NCBI RefSeq assembly: GCF_036884845.1
Contig: NZ_CP145732.1
Location: forward strand, 4,030,001 to 4,094,000
Length of the DNA stretch: 64,000 nucleotides
DNA from: Pseudomonas sp. MAG733B
GTDB lineage: Bacteria > Pseudomonadota > Gammaproteobacteria > Pseudomonadales > Pseudomonadaceae
Reading direction: 5' to 3'
Numbering within the stretch: the first letter of the stretch is position 1; each line of letters opens with the position of its first letter. Below are positions 27,963 through 37,928 of this stretch, in pieces. The position numbers and the translations under genes were made by a program. The notes under the pieces were generated by a model that did not search any database, had not been told where the DNA came from, and saw only the letters and a list, made by a program, of their open reading frames with translations.

Positions 27963-28957
27963 GGCCAGCTCGGCACTTCACGTCGGGCGCCGATCGGCAG
28001 TGCTTGAGCAGGCATTTCGCCCCACTGGCCCTGACCTTCGCTCGGGTTGGTGTTTTGCGGAGCCGTCTGTTGCGGCGCTTGCAAGGATTGCTGCGCGGGC
28101 GATATGTGTTCGCGACGGCGATGGCGCAAGGCGAACTCGGCAACGGCGTCGATATCTTCCTCGGCAATGTTGCTCGCCCCGCGCCAGGCAGCGTGGGCAC
28201 GTGCGGCACGCAGCCAGACCAGATCCGCACGCAAGCCATCGACCCCGGCAGCAAAACAGCGCTCGGTGATTTGCGCCAGCGCTGCATCGTCGAGGGGAAT
28301 CGTCGCTAAAGCGCTGCGCGCCTTCTGGCATCGCTCGCGCAGGTTCGCTTGCTGGCTCTCCCACTCGGCACAGAAGCCTTGAGGATCATTGTCGAAATCC
28401 AGGCGTCGACGGATGATCTGGCCGCGCTCGGCAGGTTGAGTGTGACCGCTGAGCGCGACGTTCAGGCCGAAACGGTCGAGCAGTTGTGGACGCAACTCGC
28501 CCTCTTCCGGGTTCATGGTGCCGATCAACACGAACTTCGCGGAATGCCGATGGGAAATGCCATCGCGCTCCACCAGATTGGTGCCGCTGGCGGCGACGTC
28601 GAGCAGTAGATCGACCAAGTGGTCGGGCAGCAGATTGACTTCGTCAACGTAGAGCACGCCGCCGTCAGCCTTGGCCAACACACCGGGAGAAAACTGTGCA
28701 CGACCTTCGCTCAGGGCCGCATCCAGGTCGAGGGTGCCGACCAGACGCTCTTCGGTCGCGCCCAAGGGCAAGGTAACGAATTGACCGCTGGCAAGCAGGT
28801 CCGCCAGGCCTCGGGCCAGGGTCGACTTGGCCATGCCGCGCGGGCCTTCGATCAGCACGCCGCCGATCTTCGGGTCGATGGCGGTCAGGTACAGCGCGAG
28901 CTTCAAATCGTCGGCGCCGACCACGGCGGAGAGCGGGAAATGCGGGGTGTCGGTCAT
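27950..28957 (-). CDS. chlD: AAA ATPase (ChlI-like); short product of the chlD frameshift gene
   Basis: This 335-aa MoxR/ChlI-type ATPase has Walker A GPRGMAKST (about residues 38-46), Walker B GGVLYVDEVNLLP, and a sensor region TMNPEEGELRPQLLDRFGL. It serves as the small motor subunit of a Mg/Co chelatase. Its zero-frame stop lies 5 bases past a slippery heptamer, so ribosomes may end here (335 aa, small subunit) or shift to the 557-aa ATPase-VWA form (medium subunit). It lies 46 bp after cobN, whose large subunit it would energise. No separate small-subunit gene is present in the window. Confidence 0.87.
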   Translation of the reverse strand: MTDTPHFPLSAVVGADDLKLALYLTAIDPKIGGVLIEGPRGMAKSTLARGLADLLASGQFVTLPLGATEERLVGTLDLDAALSEGRAQFSPGVLAKADGGVLYVDEVNLLPDHLVDLLLDVAASGTNLVERDGISHRHSAKFVLIGTMNPEEGELRPQLLDRFGLNVALSGHTQPAERGQIIRRRLDFDNDPQGFCAEWESQQANLRERCQKARSALATIPLDDAALAQITERCFAAGVDGLRADLVWLRAARAHAAWRGASNIAEEDIDAVAEFALRHRRREHISPAQQSLQAPQQTAPQNTNPSEGQGQWGEMPAQALPIGARREVPSWPKKP

Positions 28958-29003
28958 TGTTCTATCTCAGTCATGGTCGGTGATGTCATGAACGGCGATG
29001 CCG

Positions 29004-32000
29004 TCAGCCATCTTCTTCTATATCCAATAGCAGGTTTTCCAGCGCCTCTCGGTACTCGCCCGGCTCTTTCCACATTCCGCGCTGTTGCGCTTCGAGCATG
29101 CGCTCGGTCATATCGCGCAAGGCATGGGGATTGTGCTCGCGGACAAAATCCCGGGTGTTCGGGTCGAGCAAGTAGGCATCGGCCAGCAACGCGTACTGGT
29201 GATCGTCGATCAACTGCGTGGTGGCGTCGAAGGCGAACAGGTTGTCGACCGTCGCCGCCATTTCGAACGCGCCTTTGTAGCCGTGACGCTTGACCCCGTC
29301 GAGCCACTTCGGATTGGCTGCCCGCGAGCGAATCACCCGGTTCAGTTCTTCCTTTAGCGTGCGAATTTTAGGCAAGTCCGGCTGGCTGTGATCGCCGTGG
29401 TAGCTGGCCGCGGCTGCACCGCTGAGGCTTTCGACCGCCGCGAGCATACCGCCCTGGAACTGGTAATAGTCGTTGGAATCAAGCAAATCGTGTTCACGGT
29501 TATCCTGATTTTGCAATACGGCCTGCACCTGGCTCAGACGCTGGGCGAACTGCTCGCGGGCGGCGGTGCCTTCGTCGGAACCACCATAAGCGTAACCGCC
29601 CCAATTCAGGTAAACCTCGGCCAGATCCTCACGACTCTGCCACAGGCGACCGTCGATGGCGCCCTGCACGCCCGCGCCATAGGCACCGGGTTTGGCGCCG
29701 AAGATCCGCCAACCGGCCTGACGCTTCGCAGCTTCTTCATCGAGGCCCGATTTCAGCAACGCTTCTCGCTCGGCGCGGACCTTGGCTGCCAACGGATTGA
29801 GGTCGTCCGGCTCGTCCAATGCGGCGACGGCTTGTACGGCGGCATCAAACAAACGGATCAGATTGGCAAAGGCGTCGCGGAAAAAACCCGAGACTCGCAA
29901 CGTGACATCTACTCGCGGGCGGTCGAGCAGGCTCAGCGGCAGAATTTCAAAGTCATCAACCCGCTGACTGCCGGTGGCCCACACCGGACGCACGCCCATC
30001 AACGCCATGGCCTGAGCGATGTCATCGCCGCCGGTGCGCATGGTCGCCGTGCCCCAGACCGACAGGCCGAGCTGGCGCAAATGATCGCCGTGATCCTGCA
30101 AGTGCCGTTCAAGAATCAGGTTGGCCGACTGGAAACCGATGCGCCATGCGGTGGTGGTCGGCAGGTTACGCACGTCCACCGAATAGAAATTGCGCCCGGT
30201 CGGCAGCACGTCCAGACGACCACGACTCGGCGCGCCGCTGGGGCCGGCCGGGACGAAACGACCGTTCAGGGCGTCGAGCAGGCCGCGCATTTCGGCTGGG
30301 CCGCAGGCATCGAGGCGCGGTGCAACGATGTCGCACAGGCTGTCGAGGATGGCCGCCACTTCAGCGCAATCTGCCCCTTGTGGGAGCGGGCTTGCTCGCG
30401 AATCGGTTGATCCTTCAACATTTATGTCGATTGACCCACCGTTTTCGCGAGCAAGCCCGCTCCCACAGGGGTCCCCCAACACTCGTGAGATCAGTTGTGC
30501 GGCGAACAGCTCAAGGCGTTCTCGGGTATCGCCCGCCGTACGCCAAACCTCATCACTGACCATTAACAAGGCGTCTGGACGCGGCCCACTCCACGGCTCG
30601 GCCAACGCACAATCCAGCGGATCGAACCCCAGTGCAAACGCCTTGGCCAACGCGCGCAGCAAACTCGATTGCGCCCCGCGCCCATCGCCGCGCGGAATAC
30701 GCAGCAGCGCGAGCAAGGTATCGATGCGCAAGCGACCGACCGGCGACTCGCCAAACACATGCAAGCCGTCGCGAATCTGCGACTCCTTCAAGTCGCACAG
30801 GTAAGTGTCCAGACGCGGTAACCAGATCGCCGCATCGGCGTCGCTGTCGAGTTTTTCGTCCAGTTGCAGTTCGCGATCGATGTGCGTATCGCGCACCAGC
30901 TGCAGGATGTCGCGCTGCAACTCCCGGGCGCGGCGCGGATCGAGCAATTGCGCTTCGTAATACTCGTCGGCCAGCAGCTCAAGATTGCGCAGCGGGCCGT
31001 AGGTTTCGGCGCGGGTCAGCGGCGGCATCAGGTGATCGATGATCACTGCCTGGGTGCGGCGCTTGGCCTGGGCGCCCTCGCCCGGATCGTTGACGATGAA
31101 TGGATAGATATTCGGCAACGGCCCGAGCAACGCGTCCGGCCAGCAATTCTCGGACAACCCGACACCTTTGCCCGGCAGCCATTCAAGGTTGCCGTGCTTG
31201 CCAACATGGATCACGCCGTGGGCGCCGTAGGTGTTGCGCAGCCAGAAATAAAACGCCAGATAGCCATGGGGCGGCACCAGGTCCGGGTCGTGATACACCG
31301 CGCTCGGGTCCACTTGATAACCGCGCGCCGGTTGAATGCCGACGAACGTCAGGCCAAACCTCAAGCCGGCGATCATCATCCGCCCGCTGCGGCACATCGG
31401 ATCGTTTTCAGGCGCGCCCCAACGCTCCAGCACCGCGGCGCGATTGGCTTCGGGCAAGGCATTGAACATCGTCAGGTATTCATCCATTGCCAGACTCTGC
31501 TGGCACGGACGCTGGTCGAGAGTATCCAGATCGTTGCTGACACCGCCGAGCAGTTGCTGGATCAACGCGGTGCCGCTGTCCGGCAAGTCCGCCGGTAACG
31601 GGTAACCTTCGGCCTGCAATGCTCGCAGGATATTCAACGCCGCCGCCGGCGTGTCGAGCCCGACACCATTGCCGATACGACCGTCGCGGGTCGGATAGTT
31701 GGCGAGAATCAGCGCCACACGCTTTTCCGCGTTGGGCAGACGCGCCAGATCGATCCAGCGCCGCGCCAGTTCGGCGACAAAATCCATGCGCTCCGGTTGT
31801 GGCCGATAACAGACCACATCGGACTGACTGCGCTCGCTGCGCCAGGCCAGATCCTTGAAGCTGATCGGTCGGCTGATGATCCGCCCGTCCAGTTCCGGCA
31901 GCGCAATGTGCATCGCCAGATCACGCGGGCCGAGGCCTTGTTCGCTGGCGCGCCAACCCGGTTCGTTATCCTGGGCGCAAATCGCCTGGATCACCGGAAT

Positions 32001-32852
32001 ATTGCGGCGAAACGGTCGCAAATGCGGCGCTTCGGGACTGGATTGGGCAAAACCGGTGGTATTCAGAATCACCCCGGCCTCGACTTCATCCAGCCAATCC
32101 TCGACCACCGACAGGCAGCCGGGCTCTTTCAAACTGGCCAGCGCGATCGGCAACGGGTTCAACCCCGCCGCTTGCAAGCGCTGGCAGAAAACATCGATGA
32201 ATCCGGTATTCGCCGCCTGCAAGTGCGAGCGGTAAAACAATACCGCCGCCACCGGCTGACCGGCCTGCCAGTCGGCTTGCCAATCCTGCAGTGTTGCGGG
32301 GCTTTTATGGGGATGGTAAATCGCCGTGCGTGGCAGGGTTTGCGGCTCGGTCCAAGCGTAATCCCGCGCCAGGCAACGGTTGGCCAGACAGCGGAAGAAA
32401 TCCAGAGCGTTGCCCATGCCGCCTTGACGCAGATACTGCCAGAGCCGGTCGCGATCATCGACGCCGACGGTGCTCAAGTCACTGAGTTCCGGGTCGGGAC
32501 GGTCATCGCCCGGCACCAGAATCAGTTGCACGCCCCGTTGCGACAACTCCACCAACCGCTCGACGCCATAGCGCCAATAGGCAATGCCGCCGTGCAGCGA
32601 AATCAGAATGACCTTGGCGTGACGCAAGACCTCATCGACATAGAGATCGACCGAGGCATGGTTCTGCACCTGCATCGGATTGGCCAGACGCACGCTCGGG
32701 TAATCGTCGGGCAACTGCTGTGCCGCTTCGGCGAGCAGCGCCAGGCTGGAATCGCCGCTGCACAGGATCACCAGCTCGGCAGGGGTTTGGCCAAGGTCGG
32801 CGATGTTGTCATCCGACACGAAACCGCCGGGCTGGGTCCTGAGCAGGTGCAT
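29004..32852 (-). CDS. cobN: Cobaltochelatase large subunit CobN
   Basis: This 1282-aa protein of the CobN/BchH family inserts Co(II) into hydrogenobyrinate a,c-diamide in late cobalamin synthesis. Family landmarks include GKHGNLEWLPGKGVGLSENCWPD and YPFIVNDPGEGAQAKRR. Near residues 795-825 about 30 residues (GDPCGSGLARENGG through RASPLPQGA) are translation of an inserted REP doublet that keeps the frame. The gene starts 3 bp after cobW and precedes chlD, forming cobW-cobN-chlD behind a cobalamin riboswitch. Confidence 0.93.
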   Translation of the reverse strand: MHLLRTQPGGFVSDDNIADLGQTPAELVILCSGDSSLALLAEAAQQLPDDYPSVRLANPMQVQNHASVDLYVDEVLRHAKVILISLHGGIAYWRYGVERLVELSQRGVQLILVPGDDRPDPELSDLSTVGVDDRDRLWQYLRQGGMGNALDFFRCLANRCLARDYAWTEPQTLPRTAIYHPHKSPATLQDWQADWQAGQPVAAVLFYRSHLQAANTGFIDVFCQRLQAAGLNPLPIALASLKEPGCLSVVEDWLDEVEAGVILNTTGFAQSSPEAPHLRPFRRNIPVIQAICAQDNEPGWRASEQGLGPRDLAMHIALPELDGRIISRPISFKDLAWRSERSQSDVVCYRPQPERMDFVAELARRWIDLARLPNAEKRVALILANYPTRDGRIGNGVGLDTPAAALNILRALQAEGYPLPADLPDSGTALIQQLLGGVSNDLDTLDQRPCQQSLAMDEYLTMFNALPEANRAAVLERWGAPENDPMCRSGRMMIAGLRFGLTFVGIQPARGYQVDPSAVYHDPDLVPPHGYLAFYFWLRNTYGAHGVIHVGKHGNLEWLPGKGVGLSENCWPDALLGPLPNIYPFIVNDPGEGAQAKRRTQAVIIDHLMPPLTRAETYGPLRNLELLADEYYEAQLLDPRRARELQRDILQLVRDTHIDRELQLDEKLDSDADAAIWLPRLDTYLCDLKESQIRDGLHVFGESPVGRLRIDTLLALLRIPRGDGRGAQSSLLRALAKAFALGFDPLDCALAEPWSGPRPDALLMVSDEVWRTAGDTRERLELFAAQLISRVLGDPCGSGLARENGGSIDINVEGSTDSRASPLPQGADCAEVAAILDSLCDIVAPRLDACGPAEMRGLLDALNGRFVPAGPSGAPSRGRLDVLPTGRNFYSVDVRNLPTTTAWRIGFQSANLILERHLQDHGDHLRQLGLSVWGTATMRTGGDDIAQAMALMGVRPVWATGSQRVDDFEILPLSLLDRPRVDVTLRVSGFFRDAFANLIRLFDAAVQAVAALDEPDDLNPLAAKVRAEREALLKSGLDEEAAKRQAGWRIFGAKPGAYGAGVQGAIDGRLWQSREDLAEVYLNWGGYAYGGSDEGTAAREQFAQRLSQVQAVLQNQDNREHDLLDSNDYYQFQGGMLAAVESLSGAAAASYHGDHSQPDLPKIRTLKEELNRVIRSRAANPKWLDGVKRHGYKGAFEMAATVDNLFAFDATTQLIDDHQYALLADAYLLDPNTRDFVREHNPHALRDMTERMLEAQQRGMWKEPGEYREALENLLLDIEEDG
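30379..30467. repeat. REP doublet inserted in frame within cobN
   Basis: Arms TGTGGGAGCGGGCTTGCTCG (30379-30402) and its complement (30444-30467), with a 41-bp loop, are identical in type to the intergenic doublets of this window but lie wholly inside coding sequence. Reading frame through the insert is open. Confidence 0.92.
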
Positions 32853-32855
32853 GGT

Positions 32856-33926
32856 TTACACGCTGAGCGCAGCGCGCAATTGCGCTTCGAGCAGTGCCGC
32901 GTCCAGTGCCTGGCCGATCAACACCAGACGGGTGACGCGCGACTCTTCGGCGCCCCACTGACGGTCGAAGTGTTTGTCGAAACGCGTACCCACGCCCTGG
33001 ATCAGCAGACGCATCGGCTTGTTCGGGATGGCGGCGAAACCTTTCACGCGCAGGATGCCGTGCTGCACCACCAGTTGGGTCAACGCGTCCATCAGCAGGC
33101 TTTCGTCGGCTTGCGGCAGTTCGATGGAGATCGAATCGAAAGCATCGTGGTCGTGGTCATCGTGATCGTCATCACCGTCGTGGTGGTGATCGTGGTGACT
33201 GTGACGGCTGTCGATGTGCTCTTCGGAACCGGCGCCAAGGCCGATCAGCACGTCCAGTGGCAGGCGACCGCTGCTGGCTTCGATGACTTTCACCGCTGGC
33301 GGCAATTCTTCAGCCACTTCCAGGCGCACGCGGGCCAGGTCTTCCGGGCTGATCAGGTCGGCCTTGTTGAGGATCACCAGGTCGGCGCTGGACAGTTGGT
33401 CGGCGAACAATTCGTGCAGCGGCGATTCGTGGTCCAGGTTCGGATCAAGTTTGCGCTGGGCATCGACCTGATCCGGGAACGCGGCGAAAGTGCCGGCGGC
33501 CACGGCCGGGCTGTCGACCACGGTGATGACTGCGTCGACGGTGCAGGCACTGCGGATTTCCGGCCACTGGAAGGCTTGCACCAGCGGTTTCGGCAGAGCC
33601 AAACCGGATGTTTCGATCAAGATGTGGTCGAGATCGCCACGACGGGCGACCAGTTCGCGCATTACCGGGAAGAATTCTTCCTGGACGGTGCAGCACAGGC
33701 AGCCGTTGGCCAGTTCATAGACGCGGCCATTGGCCTCTTCTTCGGTGCAACCGATGGAGCACTGCTTGAGGATTTCACCGTCGATGCCCAGCTCGCCGAA
33801 CTCGTTGACGATCACCGCGATGCGGCGGCCCTGAGCGTTGTCGAGCATGTGCCGCAGCAAGGTGGTTTTGCCCGAGCCGAGGAAGCCGGTAACGATGGTG
33901 ACGGGGAGTTTGGCCAGTGTTTTCAT
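32856..33926 (-). CDS. cobW: CobW, G3E GTPase/metallochaperone
   Basis: This 356-aa G3E GTPase has Walker A GFLGSGKTT (residues 14-22), the metal-binding CxCC motif in NGCLCC near residue 83, NKAD for guanine specificity, and a His/Asp-rich loop (HSHHDHHHDGDDDHDDHDHD) near 255-275 that should bind Co or Zn. A C-terminal CobW_C domain follows. It is thought to deliver cobalt to the CobN chelatase. The ATG at 33926 is preferred because the P-loop then sits at the usual distance from the start. It is the first gene after the minus-strand riboswitch. Confidence 0.92.
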   Translation of the reverse strand: MKTLAKLPVTIVTGFLGSGKTTLLRHMLDNAQGRRIAVIVNEFGELGIDGEILKQCSIGCTEEEANGRVYELANGCLCCTVQEEFFPVMRELVARRGDLDHILIETSGLALPKPLVQAFQWPEIRSACTVDAVITVVDSPAVAAGTFAAFPDQVDAQRKLDPNLDHESPLHELFADQLSSADLVILNKADLISPEDLARVRLEVAEELPPAVKVIEASSGRLPLDVLIGLGAGSEEHIDSRHSHHDHHHDGDDDHDDHDHDAFDSISIELPQADESLLMDALTQLVVQHGILRVKGFAAIPNKPMRLLIQGVGTRFDKHFDRQWGAEESRVTRLVLIGQALDAALLEAQLRAALSV

Positions 33927-34035
33927 CGGATGCCCTTTGGCAAGGTGGCGGGCATACGGGACGAGTACCGGCAACGCACATGCGCGCCGGAAGCGTTCGC
34001 CACCGGATCACCCCGCCCGGTTGTAGTGAGAATCT

Positions 34036-34225
34036 GTATCGAGGCAGGTCTCCTGGCTGACGGTGTGCCAGTCGCTTGACTGGCGTTTGCTGCGCCTTCC
34101 CGCGGGCTCAAGGGTTGAGCGTGCAGTGGCGTGGCAGCGAACATCACCGTTCACAGTTGCGGGGGCAGCCGCGGCATTGACCGCGTTCCCTTCTTAGCTT
34201 CGACAAACGCCGAAGAACCTCGAAA
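34036..34225 (-). promoter_or_regulatory. Cobalamin riboswitch controlling cobW-cobN-chlD
   Basis: Read on the minus strand, the conserved elements appear in order: GAAGGGAACGCGG, GGCTGCCCCCGCAACTG (34170-34154), the B12-box core GCCACTGC (34130-34123), CGGGAAGGCG, and CCAGGAGACCTGCC (near 34055-34042). This is the standard AdoCbl class. It lies 110 bp upstream of the cobW start and should switch the operon off when cobalamin is plentiful. Confidence 0.92.
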
Positions 34226-34283
34226 GCGCAAGGCTACGCATGGTATTGGGGCGGGTCAATGTTCAAGCGGAGAATGCGATCAT

Positions 34284-34418
34284 CTGTGGCGAGGGAGCTT
34301 GCTCCCGCTCGGCGGCGAAGCCGTCGTGAAACCGAGCGCCGCGTTTCTACAGGAAGAACACATGAATCCGATTGCGACCGCTTCGCGCTCGAGCGGGAGC
34401 AAGCTCCCTCGCCACAGA
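34284..34418. repeat. Inverted repeat of the GAGGGAGCTTGCTCCC type
   Basis: CTGTGGCGAGGGAGCTTGCT (continuing CCCGCTCG) near 34284-34311 and its complement near 34391-34418 flank an 80-bp loop that itself contains smaller repeats. It separates the two divergent riboswitch leaders. The same element occurs at 36981-37115. Confidence 0.85.
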
Positions 34419-34476
34419 AGCTCAAACGAGAACCCTTGCCAATTGACGTCCAACCCTCGCCCATGCTCTCCTACAC

Positions 34477-34695
34477 GCCTTGTTACGGGTGCCCTTCACA
34501 GGGTGAAACGGGAAACCGGTGAATCATGTGCTTTACTCAAAGCCATGTCAGTCCGGTGCTGCCCCCGCAACGGTAAGCGAGCGAAGCGTCGAATCCACTG
34601 TGCCGATCAGGCATGGGAAGGTGATGCTTGCAGGATCAGGCAGACGCCTGCGCCCCTCGTGAGCCCGGAGACCGGCCCGCAACACAAAGTGAAAA
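34477..34695 (+). promoter_or_regulatory. Cobalamin riboswitch controlling cbtB-cbtA-cobE
   Basis: The plus strand shows GGGAAACCGGTGAA, GTGCTGCCCCCGCAACGG (34556-34573), a CCACTGTGCC B12-box relative (34594-34603), ATGGGAAGGTGATGC and GTGAGCCCGGAGACCGGCC (34659-34677). About 120 nt with GC-rich pairing potential separate it from the cbtB start and likely form the expression platform. The B12 box lacks the initial G of GCCACTG. Confidence 0.9.
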
Positions 34696-34815
34696 CACAA
34701 TCACTGAATGACAAACCCGCGGTGGGCGGGCGCTGTTCGAATCTCTGCGCGCCCGGTCGTGCGGAGGCTCTGCATGCGCTTTTGATTCCCCGCTGACAGA
34801 CCAGAGGGAAACGCC

Positions 34816-35010
34816 ATGTCGATCATCAGCAGCACCGGCCACAGCAGCTCTTCCAGCGCCACCACAACCTTGACTCAACGCCTGACCGCCGCCGTTTGTG
34901 CGTCGATCCTTGGCGCGTGCCTGGTGTATTTCGCCGGTTTCTCGCACATCGAAGCGGTGCACAACGCCGCGCACGATACCCGCCACAGCTCTGCATTCCC
35001 GTGCCATTGA
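34816..35010 (+). CDS. cbtB: CbtB, cobalt transporter small subunit
   Basis: This 64-aa protein has one transmembrane helix (about residues 21-43) and a His-rich C-terminal tail with HIEAVHNAAHDTRHSSAFPCH, the CbtB signature thought to bind cobalt. It is the first gene after the plus-strand cobalamin riboswitch and pairs with cbtA 11 bp downstream. Confidence 0.92.
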   Translation: MSIISSTGHSSSSSATTTLTQRLTAAVCASILGACLVYFAGFSHIEAVHNAAHDTRHSSAFPCH

Positions 35011-35021
35011 GACCTGCCGAC

Positions 35022-35735
35022 ATGATCAAGCGTATTGCGCAAACCGCAGGTTTCACCGGGCTGCTCGCCGCCCTGCTGCTCACCCTGCTGCAAAGCTTCT
35101 GGGTCTCCCCGCTGATTTTGCAGGCCGAAACCTACGAGAAATCCGAACCGGCCGCTCTTGAAGTCCACGAACATACCCACGCCGAGGGCGCTGTCGCCGC
35201 TCACACCCACGATGCCGAAGCCTGGGAGCCGGAAGACGGCTGGCAGCGCGTGCTGTCGACCACTGGCGGCAATCTGGTGGTGGCTGTCGGTTTCGCCCTG
35301 ATGCTCGCTGGCCTCTACACCCTGCGCGCACCGACCAAAACTTCTCAGGGCCTGCTCTGGGGCCTGGCCGGTTACGCGACCTTCGTACTGGCGCCAACCC
35401 TCGGCCTGCCGCCTGAACTGCCAGGCACCGCTGCCGCCGATCTGGCACAACGACAGATCTGGTGGATCGGCACTGCCGCGTCCACCGCTGTCGGCATCGC
35501 CCTGATCGTGTTCAGCCGCCACTGGCTGATGAAAATCCTTGGCGCAGCAATCATCGCCGTTCCTCATGTGATTGGCGCACCGCAACCGGAAGTGCATTCG
35601 ATGCTCGCGCCGGAAGCACTGGAAGCCCAATTCAAAATCGCTTCGCAGCTGACCAACGTGGCGTTCTGGCTGGCCCTGGGCCTGATCAGCGCCTGGTTGT
35701 TCCGCCGCAAAAGCGATGGTCAATACCACGCATGA
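35022..35735 (+). CDS. cbtA: CbtA family cobalt transporter
   Basis: This 237-aa inner-membrane protein has about five to six hydrophobic segments. A His-rich loop (EVHEHTHAEGAVAAHTHDAE, about residues 47-66) follows the first helix and is suited to metal capture. CbtA was predicted as a B12-regulated cobalt importer with CbtB, and the riboswitch here supports that. Start ATG is 35022. It overlaps cobE by 4 bp (ATGA). Confidence 0.92.
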   Translation: MIKRIAQTAGFTGLLAALLLTLLQSFWVSPLILQAETYEKSEPAALEVHEHTHAEGAVAAHTHDAEAWEPEDGWQRVLSTTGGNLVVAVGFALMLAGLYTLRAPTKTSQGLLWGLAGYATFVLAPTLGLPPELPGTAAADLAQRQIWWIGTAASTAVGIALIVFSRHWLMKILGAAIIAVPHVIGAPQPEVHSMLAPEALEAQFKIASQLTNVAFWLALGLISAWLFRRKSDGQYHA

Positions 35736-36145
35736 CTGATGTCAGCGCAGCGCCGACCTTGGTGGTCGGCCTGGGCTGCCAGCGCGGCTGCCCCCTCAAT
35801 ACGTTGCGGGCGCTGCTGGATCAGGCGTTACAAGCGCATCAAATCGGGCTGCATCAAATCAAGGCCCTGGCCAGTATCGACTTGAAGCGTGATGAACCGG
35901 CGCTGATCGAGTTGGCTGAACAACTGGCGCTGCCGCTGATGTATTTCAGCAGCGAACAACTGGCCGGTTATCAGCCTCAACTGAGTCACCATTCCGAGAT
36001 CGCATTCGAGCGCACCGGCTGCTATGGCGTGGCGGAAAGCGCCGCCCTGGCCTTGGCCGAACAACTGGCCAACGCACCGGCCAAGCTTTTGATCCCGCGA
36101 CAAAAATACGCCCAGGCCACCCTGGCATTGGCCAGCGCTGCATAA
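35732..36145 (+). CDS. cobE: CobE/CbiG C-terminal domain protein
   Basis: This 137-aa protein has the CobE fold signature VVGLGCQRGCPLNTL at residues 10-24 and IDLKRDEPAL near 49. CobE is needed in aerobic cobalamin synthesis; by homology to CbiG it may help open the ring lactone, but its exact step is unsettled. The start overlaps the cbtA stop, which indicates coupled translation. Confidence 0.88.
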   Translation: MTDVSAAPTLVVGLGCQRGCPLNTLRALLDQALQAHQIGLHQIKALASIDLKRDEPALIELAEQLALPLMYFSSEQLAGYQPQLSHHSEIAFERTGCYGVAESAALALAEQLANAPAKLLIPRQKYAQATLALASAA

Positions 36146-36228
36146 AATCCCCGATAATCCACGCATTCGATCATGAGCAATCTTCATCTGAAGCCTTGCG
36201 CAGCCCCTTTTTCCCACAGGAACCGACG

Positions 36229-36975
36229 ATGACCGTCTACTTCATTGGCGCAGGTCCCGGCGACCCGGAACTGATTACCGTCAAAGGCCAGCGGCTGATT
36301 CGCAGCTGCCCGGTGATCATCTATGCCGGCTCACTGGTGCCCGCTGCGGTGCTTGAAGGCCATCACGCCGAAACGGTGGTCAACAGCGCCGAACTGCACC
36401 TGGAACAGATCATCGATTTGATCAAGACCGCCCACGCCAACGGCCAGGATGTGGCGCGGGTGCATTCCGGCGATCCGAGCCTGTATGGCGCCATCGGCGA
36501 GCAGATTCGCCACCTGCGCGAACTCGGCATCGCGTTCGAAATCATCCCCGGCGTGACCGCAACCGCAGCCTGTGCGGCGTTACTTGGAGCGGAACTGACA
36601 CTGCCCGACGTGTCGCAGAGCGTGATCCTGACCCGCTATGCCGACAAAACCGCGATGCCGCCGGGCGAGGAGTTTTCCAGTCTGGCGCAGCACGGCGCGA
36701 CCATGGCGATTCATTTGGGGGTTAATCACCTGACGAAGATTGTCGAGGAACTGCTGCCGCATTACGGCGCGGATTGCCCGATTGCGGTGGTTCATCGGGC
36801 GACATGGCCGGATCAGGATTGGGTGGTGGGGACGCTGGCGGATATTGCCGGGAAGGTTGAAGCCAAGGGTTTTCGTCGTACGGCGTTGATTCTGGTGGGT
36901 CGGGTGCTGGGCAGTGATCATTTCAGCGAATCGTCGCTGTATCGCGCCGGGCATGCGCATCTTTACAGACCCTGA
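36229..36975 (+). CDS. cobM: Precorrin-4 C11-methyltransferase
   Basis: This 248-aa SAM-dependent tetrapyrrole methylase has GAGPGDPELITVKG near the N-terminus, the VHSGDPSLYGAIGEQ motif and PGVTATAACAALLGAELTLP, which place it in the CobM/CbiF group. It methylates C11 of precorrin-4 in the cytosol. AGGAA lies 7 nt before the ATG at 36229. It follows cobE after 83 bp and may be read from the same riboswitch-controlled transcript. Confidence 0.92.
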   Translation: MTVYFIGAGPGDPELITVKGQRLIRSCPVIIYAGSLVPAAVLEGHHAETVVNSAELHLEQIIDLIKTAHANGQDVARVHSGDPSLYGAIGEQIRHLRELGIAFEIIPGVTATAACAALLGAELTLPDVSQSVILTRYADKTAMPPGEEFSSLAQHGATMAIHLGVNHLTKIVEELLPHYGADCPIAVVHRATWPDQDWVVGTLADIAGKVEAKGFRRTALILVGRVLGSDHFSESSLYRAGHAHLYRP

Positions 36976-36980
36976 AGCAC

Positions 36981-37115
36981 CTGTGGCGAGGGAGCTTGCT
37001 CCCGCTGGACCGCGAAGCGGTCCCAATATCAGCTAACGCATTCATCACGGGAAAATGCATTGACTGACTTTGTGATGGCTATGCCATCAAGCGGGAGCAA
37101 GCTCCCTCGCCACAG
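36981..37115. repeat. Inverted repeat of the GAGGGAGCTTGCTCCC type
   Basis: CTGTGGCGAGGGAGCTTGCT at 36981-37000 and the complement ending at 37115 flank a loop of about 75 bp. It lies between convergent cobM and nfuA and matches the repeat at 34284-34418. Confidence 0.85.
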
Positions 37116-37144
37116 CGCCGTTTTTTCATTTCGCAGCGAACACC

Positions 37145-37786
<642 letters not shown>

Positions 37787-37824
37787 CTAGTATTTTTGTC
37801 GGGAAAGAAAGCACCAATTTCCCC

Positions 37825-37913
37825 TGTGTGAGCGGGCTTGCTCGCGAAAGCGGTGGGTCAGTCCCATTGATGTTGCCTGACACGACGCCTTCGCGAGCAA
37901 GCCCGCTCCCACA
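37825..37913. repeat. REP doublet
   Basis: TGTGTGAGCGGGCTTGCTCG (37825-37848) and the complement (37890-37913) flank a 41-bp loop. One arm differs by a single base from the copies at 3122, 13775 and 30379. It lies between nfuA and the end of cti. Confidence 0.9.
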
Positions 37914-37928
37914 CTGGTTCGTTGGGGG

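Noticed and set aside
31797..34079. 760-codon plus-strand frame opposite cobN/cobW
   Set aside because: The opposite strand encodes CobN and CobW with intact motifs, and the frame runs into the riboswitch. No ribosome site or domain supports it.
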